From Phenylobacterium sp. (GTDB lineage Bacteria; Pseudomonadota; Alphaproteobacteria; Caulobacterales; Caulobacteraceae), in contig NZ_JAUYAF010000080.1 in NCBI RefSeq assembly GCF_030693625.1, positions 1-45,498 on the forward strand: 45,498 nt of DNA. Direction: 5' to 3'. Shown one piece after another: positions 24,870-33,028 of the stretch. The notes beneath the pieces are model-generated. The model ran no database searches and was not told where the DNA came from. It worked only from the letters and a program-made list of their open reading frames with translations. Made by a program: the position numbers and the translations under genes. The stretch's first letter is position 1. Every line of letters begins with the position of its first letter.

Positions 24870-24953
24870 GCCCCAGTGGCGAAATGGTAGACGCGGCAGA
24901 CTCAAAATCTGTTGCCGAGAGGCGTGTTGGTTCGAGTCCGACCTGGGGCACCA
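24870..24953 (+). tRNA. tRNA-Leu (anticodon CAA)
   Basis: The acceptor stem is GCCCCAG (24870-24876) pairing with CTGGGGC (24943-24949), and the encoded tail is ACCA (24950-24953). The anticodon loop is CTCAAAA, giving CAA, which reads UUG. The long variable arm TTGCCGAGAGGCGT marks a class II tRNA, and GGTTCGAGTCC is the T-loop region. Total 84 bases. Confidence 0.95.
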
Positions 24954-24986
24954 AACTAGAAGTCAGGGACAGGCCTACGGCCGTCC

Positions 24987-26012
24987 TCAGTCGGCGCGTT
25001 TCACCACGAAGCCCGACCAGAAATGCCAGTAGTCGCGCAGCAGGTCAGGGACGATCCAGAAGCCGTGCCGGTAGGGCTGCGCCACGCCGATCACCAGGGC
25101 GGGATCGGCGGTCCCGCGCCAGGTGCCGAACAGCCGGTCCCAGATAGGGGCCATGGCGAAGTGGCCCGTGGGCTCGGTCATGTCCAGCTTGTGGTGCAGG
25201 CGGTGGTGCAGGGGCGACTGGAGCACCCAGCGGCCGACCCAGCCCCAGTCGGAGGTGAGCTGGGAATGGATCAGGAATCCGACCGTGGTCACCAGGACAC
25301 TGACGAAGATCATCACACTGGGGGTGGCGCCCAGGATGGCGAGCGGCAGGTTGATCACGAAGAAAGCGCTGAACGCGGCCGGATGCTGGCGCGCCGAGGT
25401 CACCACACAGAAGTCTTTGGCCGAGTGGTGGAAGCGGTGCAGGGGCCAGAAGAACCGGCTGTGGTCCAGCCTGTGCGTCCAGTAGTCGAAGAAGGTGTAG
25501 ATGTAGAAATAGACCACCAGCTGGGCCGCGAAGGGCAGGCTGGTCAGGTCCGCCGCAAAGCCCGTCTGAGCCTGGATCCAGTCGCGGATCGCCATGCCGG
25601 AGATCATCGAGAGGCCCAGCATCATGGCCTTGCCCACCACCTCCAGCACAAAGGCCTGACCCAGGACCAGGACGGCTAGGTCGGTGCGCATGGACAGGGT
25701 GGGACCGAAGATCAGCGCGCGCGCGGAGCTCTTCTCCCACCCGACCACCAGGCATTCGATCCACAGCGCCGTCGGCAGGATGGCGGCCACCATGCCGACG
25801 CCGGCGAGGCGGTCATGCACCCCCGATACGGTCTTGGATTTGCCGAAGGCCTGTAGGGTGATCTGATCGGGCAGCAGGCTGGCCACCGCCCACCAGGCCG
25901 CGCCGAGCAGGGCCGCGTAGACAACCAGCCCAAGCACGATAGCCGCGCGACCCACTGCGGCCCGGGGGCGGGTGTCGCCCTCGAGCGTCATCGAGGTGTC
26001 GGCAAGCGCCAT
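24987..26012 (-). CDS. Sterol desaturase / fatty acid hydroxylase family membrane protein
   Basis: This is a 341-residue di-iron membrane enzyme. The histidine clusters are YWTHRLDHSRFFWPLHRFHHSAKDF (HxxxH and HxxHH) and SPLHHRLHHKLD (HHxxHH), enough for the catalytic site. Hydrophobic segments lie at about 22-45, 70-88, 105-135, 158-175 and 215-245. Relatives oxidise sterols, carotenoids, hopanoids or fatty acyl chains, and the substrate here is not evident. The family ending ...GFWIVPDLLRDYWHFW is shared by bacterial members. It stands alone, convergent with the tRNA. Confidence 0.85.
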   Translation of the reverse strand: MALADTSMTLEGDTRPRAAVGRAAIVLGLVVYAALLGAAWWAVASLLPDQITLQAFGKSKTVSGVHDRLAGVGMVAAILPTALWIECLVVGWEKSSARALIFGPTLSMRTDLAVLVLGQAFVLEVVGKAMMLGLSMISGMAIRDWIQAQTGFAADLTSLPFAAQLVVYFYIYTFFDYWTHRLDHSRFFWPLHRFHHSAKDFCVVTSARQHPAAFSAFFVINLPLAILGATPSVMIFVSVLVTTVGFLIHSQLTSDWGWVGRWVLQSPLHHRLHHKLDMTEPTGHFAMAPIWDRLFGTWRGTADPALVIGVAQPYRHGFWIVPDLLRDYWHFWSGFVVKRAD

Positions 26013-26119
26013 CGGCTATGTCTCCAGTTGGGCGGGCGACCCAATTAGAGCAAGTCGTCGTTGAATGGCCGTTAACAGGGCGGCGAAAGGCGTCCGCCGC
26101 CCTTCGCCGCCTTGTGCTG

Positions 26120-26497
26120 TCAGTCCTTGAGACTGGCCGGGACCTTGCCGCCGTTCTCGGCGAGCTTCTTCCAGACGGCCTTCTGCAGGGCGATGTTCTG
26201 CTCGGCGCTGCCGTGGGCGCCCGCGTTGACGCCGAGTTCCCCGGCCAGCTCGGTGCGGGCGTCCAGGCTGGAATCCAGGTCGAGCATCTTCAGCAGGTCG
26301 ACGATGGAGGTGCGCCAGTTGCCGCCGCCACCCTTCTGTGCGGCGAGCTCAGTGAGCACAGCCTCGACATCCACGGGCGCAGGGGCCGGAGCCGCGGCCG
26401 GCGCGGCGGCGGGGGCGGCCGGCTTGGGTGCGGGAGCCGGAGCGGCCACCTTCTTGTGATTGAAAATCTTGTCGAAGATCTTGCCGAAAATACTCAT
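26120..26497 (-). CDS. DUF3597 family protein
   Basis: This is a 125-residue protein. The basic N-terminus MSIFGKIFDKIFNHKK is followed by an Ala/Pro linker (about 18-42). The DUF3597 domain comes last (about 43-125): VDVEAVLTELAAQKGGGGNWRTSIVDLLKMLDLDSSLDARTELAGELGV. Members resemble LysM-adjacent or peptidoglycan-associated small proteins, but function is unknown. Monocistronic, with no signal peptide obvious. Confidence 0.82.
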   Translation of the reverse strand: MSIFGKIFDKIFNHKKVAAPAPAPKPAAPAAAPAAAPAPAPVDVEAVLTELAAQKGGGGNWRTSIVDLLKMLDLDSSLDARTELAGELGVNAGAHGSAEQNIALQKAVWKKLAENGGKVPASLKD

Positions 26498-26613
26498 GAG
26501 CGCCTCGCTGGAATGTGAGGACAGAAAGCTCCGGAGTCCGGCTGGGTTCCGCCGCGAGCGGAATGAGAAGCGCCTGGGCCGCCCGCATTTCGCACGCCCA
26601 GGGCTGGATCGTC

Positions 26614-26690
26614 TTAGCTGCCGAAGTTGGAGCGGATCGTGACGCCGTAATGACGCCTGACGGTTTCCCGATCAGGGGCGGCATCCCCGC
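26614..26690 (-). pseudogene. Possible C-terminal relic of a TonB-dependent receptor
   Basis: In the 338-base gap between the DUF3597 gene and the GH31 gene, a minus-strand frame ends ...ETVRRHYGVTIRSNFGS-stop. The string R-YGV-IR-NF plus a short tail is how many TonB-dependent outer-membrane receptors end (last beta strand). Upstream of about 26690 the homology stops. The remaining part of the gap (26700-26835) holds an AT-rich stretch, probably the GH31 promoter, with ATATG (26717-26721) and CATAT (26731-26735) arms. Nothing else is visible. The relic is short, so this is tentative. Confidence 0.35.
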
Positions 26691-26835
26691 ACCATGAGTT
26701 GGGAAGCCCCACAGTTATATGGGTATATGACATATTCCTTGATGGGGCTGTCTCGCGAACGCAGCCCGCGCAGATCGGCCGACCGCATGAGAACTGTACG
26801 CGCGGACCCCAGGGATTCTGGGCAGAGGAGTTTGT

Positions 26836-28839
26836 ATGCAGCTGATCGAGCGGCCCACCGGCTTTGACATTGTCGAGGCCGGGCGGGTGATCCTGCGTCA
26901 CACCGCCGAGGCGCCCTGCGTCTTCGTCGGTCGCGGCGAGTCCGAGGTCGAGATGCTGCGGGGCAATTTCAAGATCGCTGATTATGTGATCGAGCGCGTG
27001 CCGCTGCGCGCCGCCACCGTCATCCGGGAGGGCGAGGCGGTCTCCGTCACCTTGGCCCCATCGGCCGCCGAGACGCCCCTCCTGGTCGTGACGATCGCCG
27101 CAGGCGCCATCGCCATGCAAGCGACCGATCCGACCCTAAACCGTATGTGGATCCGTACGGTGGCCGAGGTCGGCGAGCATGTCTGGGGCGGTGGCGAGCA
27201 GATGTCCTATTTCGACATGCGCGGCCGACGCTTCCCCCTCTGGACCTCCGAGCCCGGTGTAGGGCGCGACAAGAGCAAGATGATCACCCTGCAGGCCGAC
27301 CTGGCCGGCGCGGGCGGGGACTATTTCAACACCAACTATCCGCAGCCGACCTATGTCTCGTCGCGACTCTACGCCCTGCACGTGGACACCACGGCCTACA
27401 GCGTCTTCGATTTTCGTCATGACGGCTTCCACGAGATCGAGGTCTGGGAGATTCCGGCCAAGATCGAGGTCTGGGCGCGCGACACCTTCGTCGAGATCGT
27501 CGGGGTTCTATCGGAGCGTTTCGGCCGCCAGCCGCAGCTTCCGACCTGGGTGCTGGAGGGCGCCGTCGTCGGCCTGAAGCAGGGTGCCGAAAGCTTCGAC
27601 CGTCTGCAGAACTTCCTCGACGCCGACGTGAAGGTCGCAGGCCTGTGGTGCGAGGACTGGGTGGGCCTGCGCATCACCTCCTTCGGCAAGCGGCTGTTCT
27701 GGGACTGGAAGTGGAATCCCAAGCGCTATCCCGACCTGGACACCCAGATCGGCGAGCTGCGAGCCAAGGGCATCCGTTTCCTGGGCTACGTGAACCCCTA
27801 TCTAGCGGTGGACGGCAGCTTCTATGAGGTGGCCGAGGCCAAGGGCTATCTGGCCCTGACCCTCGACGGCGCCGGCCCGTACATCGTCGACTTCGGCGAG
27901 TTCGACTGCGGCGTGGTGGACTTCACGATCCCGGAGGCCTGCGAGTGGTTCGAGGAGGAGATCATCGGACGCCAGATGCTGGACTTCGGCCTGTCGGGCT
28001 GGATGGCCGATTTCGGCGAATACCTGCCCACCGACGTGAGGCTCGCCAACGGCGTCGACGGCATGCTGATGCACAACGCCTGGCCGCCCCTGTGGGCGGA
28101 GGTCAATGCGCGCGCCGTGGCCAAGCGCGGCATGACCGGCGAGGCGCTGTTCTTCCTGCGGGCCGGCTATACCGGGGTCCAGGCCCATTGCCCCCTGCTG
28201 TGGGCCGGTGACCAGTCGGTGGATTTCAGCCGCCATGACGGCCTCGGCACTGTGATCTGCGGAGCCCTGTCCTCGGGCCTGCTGGGCAACGCCTACCATC
28301 ACAGCGACATCGGCGGGTACACCAGCCTGTTCGGCAATGTCCGCACCGCCGAGCTGCTGATGCGCTGGTCGGAGATGGCCGCCTTCACGCCGGTGATGCG
28401 CTCCCATGAGGGCAACCGGCCCGACGAAAACCTGCAGCTGGACGGCGATCCCCAGGTGCTTGCCCACTTCGCTCGGATGACGCGAATCTATCGCCACCTC
28501 GCCCCCTATGTGGCGGGGCTATCGGCGGAGGCGGCGGCCACCGGCCTGCCGCTGCAGCGGCCGATGTTCCTGCACTTCCAGGAGGATCGCGCGACCTATG
28601 TCGACCAGACCCAGTACCTCTACGGCGCTGACCTGCTGGTGGCGCCGGTGATCCGTGAAGGAAAACTCGAGCGAGAGGTCTACCTGCCGGCCGGCGTTGA
28701 CTGGGTGAATGCGTGGACCGGCGACACGCACAGCGGCGGCGGCGCGATCACGGTTGTCGCAGAGCTGGGCTATCCGCCGGTCTTCTACCGTGAGGGCTCG
28801 CGGGATACGGTGTTGTTCGCCGGCCTTGGCCAGATCTAG
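26836..28839 (+). CDS. GH31 glycosidase, predicted sulfoquinovosidase (YihQ-like)
   Basis: This is a 667-residue family 31 enzyme close in length and motif order to E. coli YihQ, which releases sulfoquinovose from plant sulfolipid headgroups. The nucleophile is Asp392 (GWMADFGEYLPTD) and the acid/base Asp459 (WAGDQSVDF); the 67-residue gap equals that of YihQ (405, 472). The three residues that bind the sulfonate in YihQ (Arg301, Trp304, Tyr508) have counterparts Arg286 and Trp289 (GKRLFWDWKWN) and Tyr495 (HHSDIGGYTSLF). GAGGAG lies five bases before the ATG. No signal peptide is seen, so it acts in the cytoplasm. A secreted esterase follows nine bases later. Ordinary alpha-glucosidase activity is the alternative. 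Confidence 0.85.
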   Translation: MQLIERPTGFDIVEAGRVILRHTAEAPCVFVGRGESEVEMLRGNFKIADYVIERVPLRAATVIREGEAVSVTLAPSAAETPLLVVTIAAGAIAMQATDPTLNRMWIRTVAEVGEHVWGGGEQMSYFDMRGRRFPLWTSEPGVGRDKSKMITLQADLAGAGGDYFNTNYPQPTYVSSRLYALHVDTTAYSVFDFRHDGFHEIEVWEIPAKIEVWARDTFVEIVGVLSERFGRQPQLPTWVLEGAVVGLKQGAESFDRLQNFLDADVKVAGLWCEDWVGLRITSFGKRLFWDWKWNPKRYPDLDTQIGELRAKGIRFLGYVNPYLAVDGSFYEVAEAKGYLALTLDGAGPYIVDFGEFDCGVVDFTIPEACEWFEEEIIGRQMLDFGLSGWMADFGEYLPTDVRLANGVDGMLMHNAWPPLWAEVNARAVAKRGMTGEALFFLRAGYTGVQAHCPLLWAGDQSVDFSRHDGLGTVICGALSSGLLGNAYHHSDIGGYTSLFGNVRTAELLMRWSEMAAFTPVMRSHEGNRPDENLQLDGDPQVLAHFARMTRIYRHLAPYVAGLSAEAAATGLPLQRPMFLHFQEDRATYVDQTQYLYGADLLVAPVIREGKLEREVYLPAGVDWVNAWTGDTHSGGGAITVVAELGYPPVFYREGSRDTVLFAGLGQI

Positions 28840-28848
28840 GATTACTCC

Positions 28849-29745
28849 ATGACCGACACTGATCTTCGCGGCCTGCTGGCCGCCGGGCTGTTGACCCCCG
28901 CCCTGATGGGCGCGACCTCGGCCAAGGCCGCCGCCAAGCCGAGCGAGGGCCAGATGATAGAGCTGTGGCCCAACGGCGCGCCGGGCGGGTCCAAGGTGAC
29001 GGTGACCGAGACGGCGACCGACGTGGTCGACAAGGGGCACACCGGCCGCGACATCTCCGGGATCACGAGGCCGCGCTTCAGCCTGCATCGGCCAAAGATG
29101 AAGACGGACACCGCCATGCTGGTGATCGCCGGCGGCGCCTTCAACCGCGTGGTGTTCGACAAGGAGGGCGAGGAGGTCTGCCGCTGGCTGGCCGACAAGG
29201 GTGTCGCCGCCGGCGCCCTGTTGTACCGCCTGCCCGGCGACGGCTGGGACGCCGGCCAGGACGCGCCGGTTCAGGACGCTCAGCGCGCCCTGCGCCTGCT
29301 GATCGGGGAAACCGGCGCCAAGCGCGTGGGGATCATGGGCTTCTCGGCCGGCGGAACCATCGCCGGCGCCCTGGTGGCGCGCGCCGCGGAGACCCTCTAC
29401 CCGCCGGTGGACGCCGCCGACAAGTTGAGCGCCATGCCCAGCTTCATGTGCCTGGGATACCCCTATCTGAACGTGCCGAAGGGGCCGCGCGAGAACATGT
29501 TCCCAGGCTTCACCAAGGCCACGCCGCCGACCTTCTTCTTCCACGCCGCTGATGACGCCCGCGTCCCGGTGGCCAACTCGATCCAGCCCTTCCAGGAACT
29601 GCGCGCCTTCGGCGTGCCCGCGGCTCTGCACGTCTATGAGAGCGGCGCCCATGGTTTCGGCCTGCGGGCGGCCGAGGGCTCGTCCGCCTCGCACTGGCCC
29701 GAGCACTTCCTGACCTGGGCCAGGGCCGGCGGGCACATCGGCTAG
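28849..29745 (+). CDS. Secreted alpha/beta-hydrolase (esterase, acetylxylan-esterase-like)
   Basis: The 298-residue protein has an N-terminal export signal (about 5-27, LRGLLAAGLLTPALMGATSAKAAA). The alpha/beta-hydrolase fold follows: the nucleophile is Ser166 in GIMGFSAGGTIAGAL, the acid is Asp235 or Asp236 in FFFHAADDARVP, and the His is His268 in YESGAHGFGL. Such enzymes remove acyl groups from sugars or lipids. It is nine bases downstream of the GH31 gene, with AGGA before the ATG, so both are probably on one mRNA. If the GH31 enzyme is a sulfoquinovosidase, this esterase could deacylate sulfolipid outside the membrane; that is inference only. Confidence 0.83.
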   Translation: MTDTDLRGLLAAGLLTPALMGATSAKAAAKPSEGQMIELWPNGAPGGSKVTVTETATDVVDKGHTGRDISGITRPRFSLHRPKMKTDTAMLVIAGGAFNRVVFDKEGEEVCRWLADKGVAAGALLYRLPGDGWDAGQDAPVQDAQRALRLLIGETGAKRVGIMGFSAGGTIAGALVARAAETLYPPVDAADKLSAMPSFMCLGYPYLNVPKGPRENMFPGFTKATPPTFFFHAADDARVPVANSIQPFQELRAFGVPAALHVYESGAHGFGLRAAEGSSASHWPEHFLTWARAGGHIG

Positions 29746-29748
29746 GCG

Positions 29749-31485
29749 CTACTCTGCCGCCTGGGCCATCGGTGCGGCTTGCGGCCCACGGATCAGCCTG
29801 CCGGGCATCTCGCCGGTGGCCTCGCCGTTCTCGAAGGTGACCACGCCCTCGACGATGGTGGCGACATAGCCCTGGGCGCGCTGGATCAGGCGGCGGCCCT
29901 GGGCGGGCAGGTCGAAAGCCATCTCCGGGGCCAGGATGGCCAGCTTCTCGAAGTCGATCAGGTTGAGGTCGGCCTTCATGCCGGGCGCGAGCGTCCCGCG
30001 GTCGTGCAGCCCGTAGAGCCGCGCGGTGTCGCGCGTCTGCATGGAGACCACCTTCTCCAGGCTCAGGCGCGCGCCGCGCGAGCGGTCGCGGACCCAGTGG
30101 GTCAGCATGTAGGTGGGGAAGCTGGCGTCGCAGATCACCCCGCAATGGGCCCCGCCGTCCGACAGGCTGAGCACCGTGTTGGAGTGGGTCATCATCTCGT
30201 GGATATGGTCGAAGTTGAACTCCGCGTAGTTGAGCAGCGGCAGGTAGATGTAGCCTTGGCCGTCCTTCTCCATGAGCATGTCGTAGACGATGGCGTCGGG
30301 CGCCTGGCCGGTGGTCTTGGCCAGGGCCGCGATGGAGTCCTCGGCGCGGGGTTCGTAGTCCAGGCCGCCCGCGTGCTCCAGCCGGAACATGCGATCGAAT
30401 CCTTGCGTCAGGATCATGCCGATGGCGCCCATGGGCCGTGACGGCTCGGCCAGGATCCTGGCCCGGACCTCGGCGTCACGCAGCTGCACGATGCGCTCGG
30501 CGAAGGGCAGGGCGGCCAGCTTGCGATAGGTGTCTCGGCCGATGAAGGGATGCACCGTGCTCTGCCAGCCAAGCACCATGCCGGTCGGACGGCAGGCGAT
30601 CTGGGCGGTGATCTGGGCGCCCTGCGCCCGCGCCTCCTCGGTCAGCTGCAGCAGCCGACGCCAGCCGTCGGCCTTCACTGGGGACTGCAGCAGCCCAAAG
30701 GTGACCGGCACGCCCGTCTCGACCGACAGCGACCGCATCCAGTTGAACTCGTCCTCGGCGGGCGCCATGTCGGACGCCATCTCGAAGACCCCGTGGCCGG
30801 CTTGGCCCATGGCCCGGCCGATACCCAGCAGTTCGTCCTCGGCCGCGAAGGTGCCCGGCACCGGCTCGCCGTCCTTGGCCAGGTGCAGCATGGTGCGCGA
30901 GGTGGAGAAGCCCAGGGCGCCGGCCGCCACGCCCTCGCCGACGATGCGCGACATCTCGGCGATGTCTTCAGCCGTCGCGGGTTCGTTGCGCGCGCCGCGC
31001 TCGCCCATGACATAGGCCCGCACCGCGCCGTGCGGCACCTGGGTGGCCACGTCGATCACCCGGGGCTGGCCCTCCAGGCTGTCGAGATATTGCGGGAAGG
31101 TCTCCCAGGTCCACTGGATGCCTTCCGACAGCGCCGCGCCGGGAATGTCCTCGACGCCTTCCATCAGTTCGATCAGCCAGGCATGGCGGTCGGGACGCAC
31201 CGGCGCGAAGCCGACGCCGCAATTACCCATCACCGCGGTGGTCACCCCGTGCCAGCTCGACGGCGCCAGATAGGGGTCCCAGGTCACCTGACCATCGTAG
31301 TGGGTATGGATATCCACCCAGCCGGGGGTGACGATCAGGCCGCCAGCGTCGATCTCTCGGCGTCCGGCCTGTGGGATCCTGCCCACCGCGGTGATCTTGC
31401 CGTTGTCGATCGCGATGTCGGCCAGGAAGGCCGGGGTCTCGGCGCCGTCCACCACGCGCCCGTTTCGGATCACCAGATCGTGCAT
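29749..31485 (-). CDS. N-acyl-D-amino-acid deacylase-type amidohydrolase
   Basis: This is a 578-residue metal-dependent amidohydrolase. [14 protein letters not shown] near the start gives the HxH metal motif. The Cys in [11 protein letters not shown] is typical of D-aminoacylases, and the end has [29 protein letters not shown] with the catalytic Asp. The flanking small beta-domain (residues 1-60 with [22 protein letters not shown], and [17 protein letters not shown] at the C-terminus) is standard. It may hydrolyse N-acyl-D-amino acids or related amides. I chose ATG at 31485 (GAGGGCGG upstream); the frame is open to 31716 but that stretch holds a hairpin and a gene stub. Confidence 0.87.
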   Translation of the reverse strand: MHDLVIRNGRVVDGAETPAFLADIAIDNGKITAVGRIPQAGRREIDAGGLIVTPGWVDIHTHYDGQVTWDPYLAPSSWHGVTTAVMGNCGVGFAPVRPDRHAWLIELMEGVEDIPGAALSEGIQWTWETFPQYLDSLEGQPRVIDVATQVPHGAVRAYVMGERGARNEPATAEDIAEMSRIVGEGVAAGALGFSTSRTMLHLAKDGEPVPGTFAAEDELLGIGRAMGQAGHGVFEMASDMAPAEDEFNWMRSLSVETGVPVTFGLLQSPVKADGWRRLLQLTEEARAQGAQITAQIACRPTGMVLGWQSTVHPFIGRDTYRKLAALPFAERIVQLRDAEVRARILAEPSRPMGAIGMILTQGFDRMFRLEHAGGLDYEPRAEDSIAALAKTTGQAPDAIVYDMLMEKDGQGYIYLPLLNYAEFNFDHIHEMMTHSNTVLSLSDGGAHCGVICDASFPTYMLTHWVRDRSRGARLSLEKVVSMQTRDTARLYGLHDRGTLAPGMKADLNLIDFEKLAILAPEMAFDLPAQGRRLIQRAQGYVATIVEGVVTFENGEATGEMPGRLIRGPQAAPMAQAAE

Positions 31486-31523
31486 CGTCCGCCCTCGGTC
31501 GAGGTTCCACGCAGACGTCATTC

Positions 31524-31577
31524 CGGCCGCGCCTGCGGACCCAACTTGGGGCAGCATGAACCCAAGTTGCGCGGCCG
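31524..31577. repeat. Compound inverted repeat (two nested perfect stems)
   Basis: Outer arms CGGCCGCG (31524-31531) and CGCGGCCG (31570-31577) and inner arms CAACTTGGG (31542-31550) and CCCAAGTTG (31561-31569) are both perfect. The right arms abut and the left arms are separated by ten bases. The structure lies between the SRPBCC stub and the amidohydrolase gene. It may be a terminator or a dispersed repeat element. Confidence 0.55.
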
Positions 31578-31594
31578 AAAAGTGTGACCCAACG

Positions 31595-31702
31595 TCAGGC
31601 CGCCTGGGGTCCTTGAGCAGCGTGGGCGCCGACGTCGGCGATGGCGGCCCAGACCTTGTCGGCCAGGTCGTCAATGAAAACTTCCTTGTGGATGGTGGCC
31701 AT
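31595..31702 (-). pseudogene. SRPBCC/polyketide-cyclase-like protein, N-terminal stub
   Basis: The frame reads MATIHKEVFIDDLADKVWAA and ends 15 residues later with GAHAAQGPQAA and a stop, 35 residues in all. The opening (MATI-KE--IDA-A--VW-A--DVGA) is typical of SRPBCC proteins of about 140-150 residues. The rest of the domain is not found in any frame downstream, where a strong inverted repeat begins. A decayed gene or deletion scar is the best reading. The surrounding interval 31486-31857 contains no other gene. Confidence 0.5.
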
Positions 31703-31857
31703 CGGGGACTCTTCAATCAGGTTGAAGCAGGACCCGACGATGGGGGAGGGTAGGCCATCTGGCCGATTCCGGACACGGTCACTTCGCCTTGGAACCGACA
31801 CGTGTTTGCGAAATTGTCAGCAAGCCGCGTCATTTCCGCCGGCGGATTTGGCGCGAC

Positions 31858-32220
31858 ATGACCCCTTTCACCCTGCTCCTGACCTTTGGCCTCGCGGCGG
31901 CGCCCATGGCGGTTCTTGCAGCCGAACCCTTGCCGCTGGCCCGCGCCTTCGGCAACACGGTGGTCTCCACCTATCCCGATGGCCGCACCGCCCTGGTGTG
32001 GCTGAAGAAGGACGGAACCTATACGGGGAAGACCCGCCGCCGCACGCCCTCCAGCGGGACGTGGAGCCTGAAGGGCGAAAAGGTCTGCCTCAAGCAGTCC
32101 AAGCCCGTGGCCGTGCCGTTCAACTTCTGCACCGAACTGCCCGCCAGCGAGAGTTGGAAGGCCAGGGCGGTCACCGGCGAGCCGGTCACCATGAAGGTCG
32201 TGAAGGGTGTGGCGCCTTAG
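31858..32220 (+). CDS. Secreted small protein of unknown function
   Basis: This is a 120-residue protein with a signal peptide (MTPFTLLLTFGLAAAPMAVLAAE, cleavage about residue 21-22). The mature part is beta-rich (FGNTVVSTYPDGRTALVWLKKDGTYTGKTRRR, SGTWSLKGEKVCLKQ). Two Cys (in KVCLKQ and NFCTEL) may form a disulfide bond. It is shaped like a lipocalin-like or DUF-type periplasmic domain, but I do not recognise a family. I chose ATG at 31858 because the signal peptide starts there; no good ribosome site is visible, and the frame extends upstream to 31789. It ends four bases from the convergent hemolysin-III gene. Confidence 0.65.
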   Translation: MTPFTLLLTFGLAAAPMAVLAAEPLPLARAFGNTVVSTYPDGRTALVWLKKDGTYTGKTRRRTPSSGTWSLKGEKVCLKQSKPVAVPFNFCTELPASESWKARAVTGEPVTMKVVKGVAP

Positions 32221-32224
32221 GCCC

Positions 32225-32875
32225 TCAGTGCTGGGCCAGAACGACGCCGGTCAGCACGGCGACATACTGCAGAGCCGCGCCGCCCACTACGTGGCCGTGC
32301 CAGATGGCGCGGCGGAACCGCAGCTTGTCCAGCAAGTAGAAGACCGCGCCGGTGGAATAGATCGCGCCGCCCAGGGCGAGCATCAGCAGCGAGATCCACG
32401 AGAGGCCGTCGATCATCGGCTTGATGGCCACCAGCACTAGCCAACCCAGGGCGAGATATAGTCCCACCCAGAAACGCCGCCCCAGGCCGGGGAGGAACAG
32501 CTTGCCGAGAATGCCCATGGCCGCCAGCGACCAGACCGCCGTGGTCATGGCGACAGACCAGGCGCCGGTGAGGTTCTGGGTCGTGAACGGCGTGTAGGAG
32601 CCCGCGATCATCAGGAAGATGCCCGCGTGGTCCAAACGGCGCAGCAGCGGCCGCCAGCTCGGCTTGGCGAAATTGTAAGCCAGTGACAGCGCCAGCATCG
32701 CCACCATCGCCACGCTGTAAACGGCCACCGCGGCCACCTGGCCGAGGGTTCCGATCTTGACCGACAATCCCAGCAGGATACCGCCGCCGACCAGGGCCAG
32801 GGTCAAGCCGGTGATATGCACCACCAGGTCGGCGCATTTGGCGGCGGGCGTGGGATAGTGGCGCGGCGGAAACAT
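32225..32875 (-). CDS. Hemolysin III / PAQR-family membrane protein
   Basis: This is a 216-residue protein with seven helices of the Hly-III (TrhA, adiponectin-receptor-like) family. Conserved elements are the early Ser/Asp region, SLAYNFAKPSWRPLLRRLDHAGIFLMIAGSYTPFT (with RxLDHAxI), and FRRAIWHGHVVGGAALQYVAV at the C-terminus, whose His residues bind zinc. Relatives influence membrane fluidity or act as putative hydrolases. I chose ATG at 32875; the longer frame to 32941 has no family support. Confidence 0.88.
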   Translation of the reverse strand: MFPPRHYPTPAAKCADLVVHITGLTLALVGGGILLGLSVKIGTLGQVAAVAVYSVAMVAMLALSLAYNFAKPSWRPLLRRLDHAGIFLMIAGSYTPFTTQNLTGAWSVAMTTAVWSLAAMGILGKLFLPGLGRRFWVGLYLALGWLVLVAIKPMIDGLSWISLLMLALGGAIYSTGAVFYLLDKLRFRRAIWHGHVVGGAALQYVAVLTGVVLAQH

Positions 32876-33028
32876 GGCCTCAGCATATCCGCCGCCTGTG
32901 TCGCGTCCATGACCAATCTTGGGCCGTATCATCTGCGACAACTTCGACCGTGTGGGCCGCGGCCCGTCTTGGCTTCGAGAATCTCAATAACTTGGGTTCG
33001 CGAACCCGCCATGCCCATCAGGATGTAG

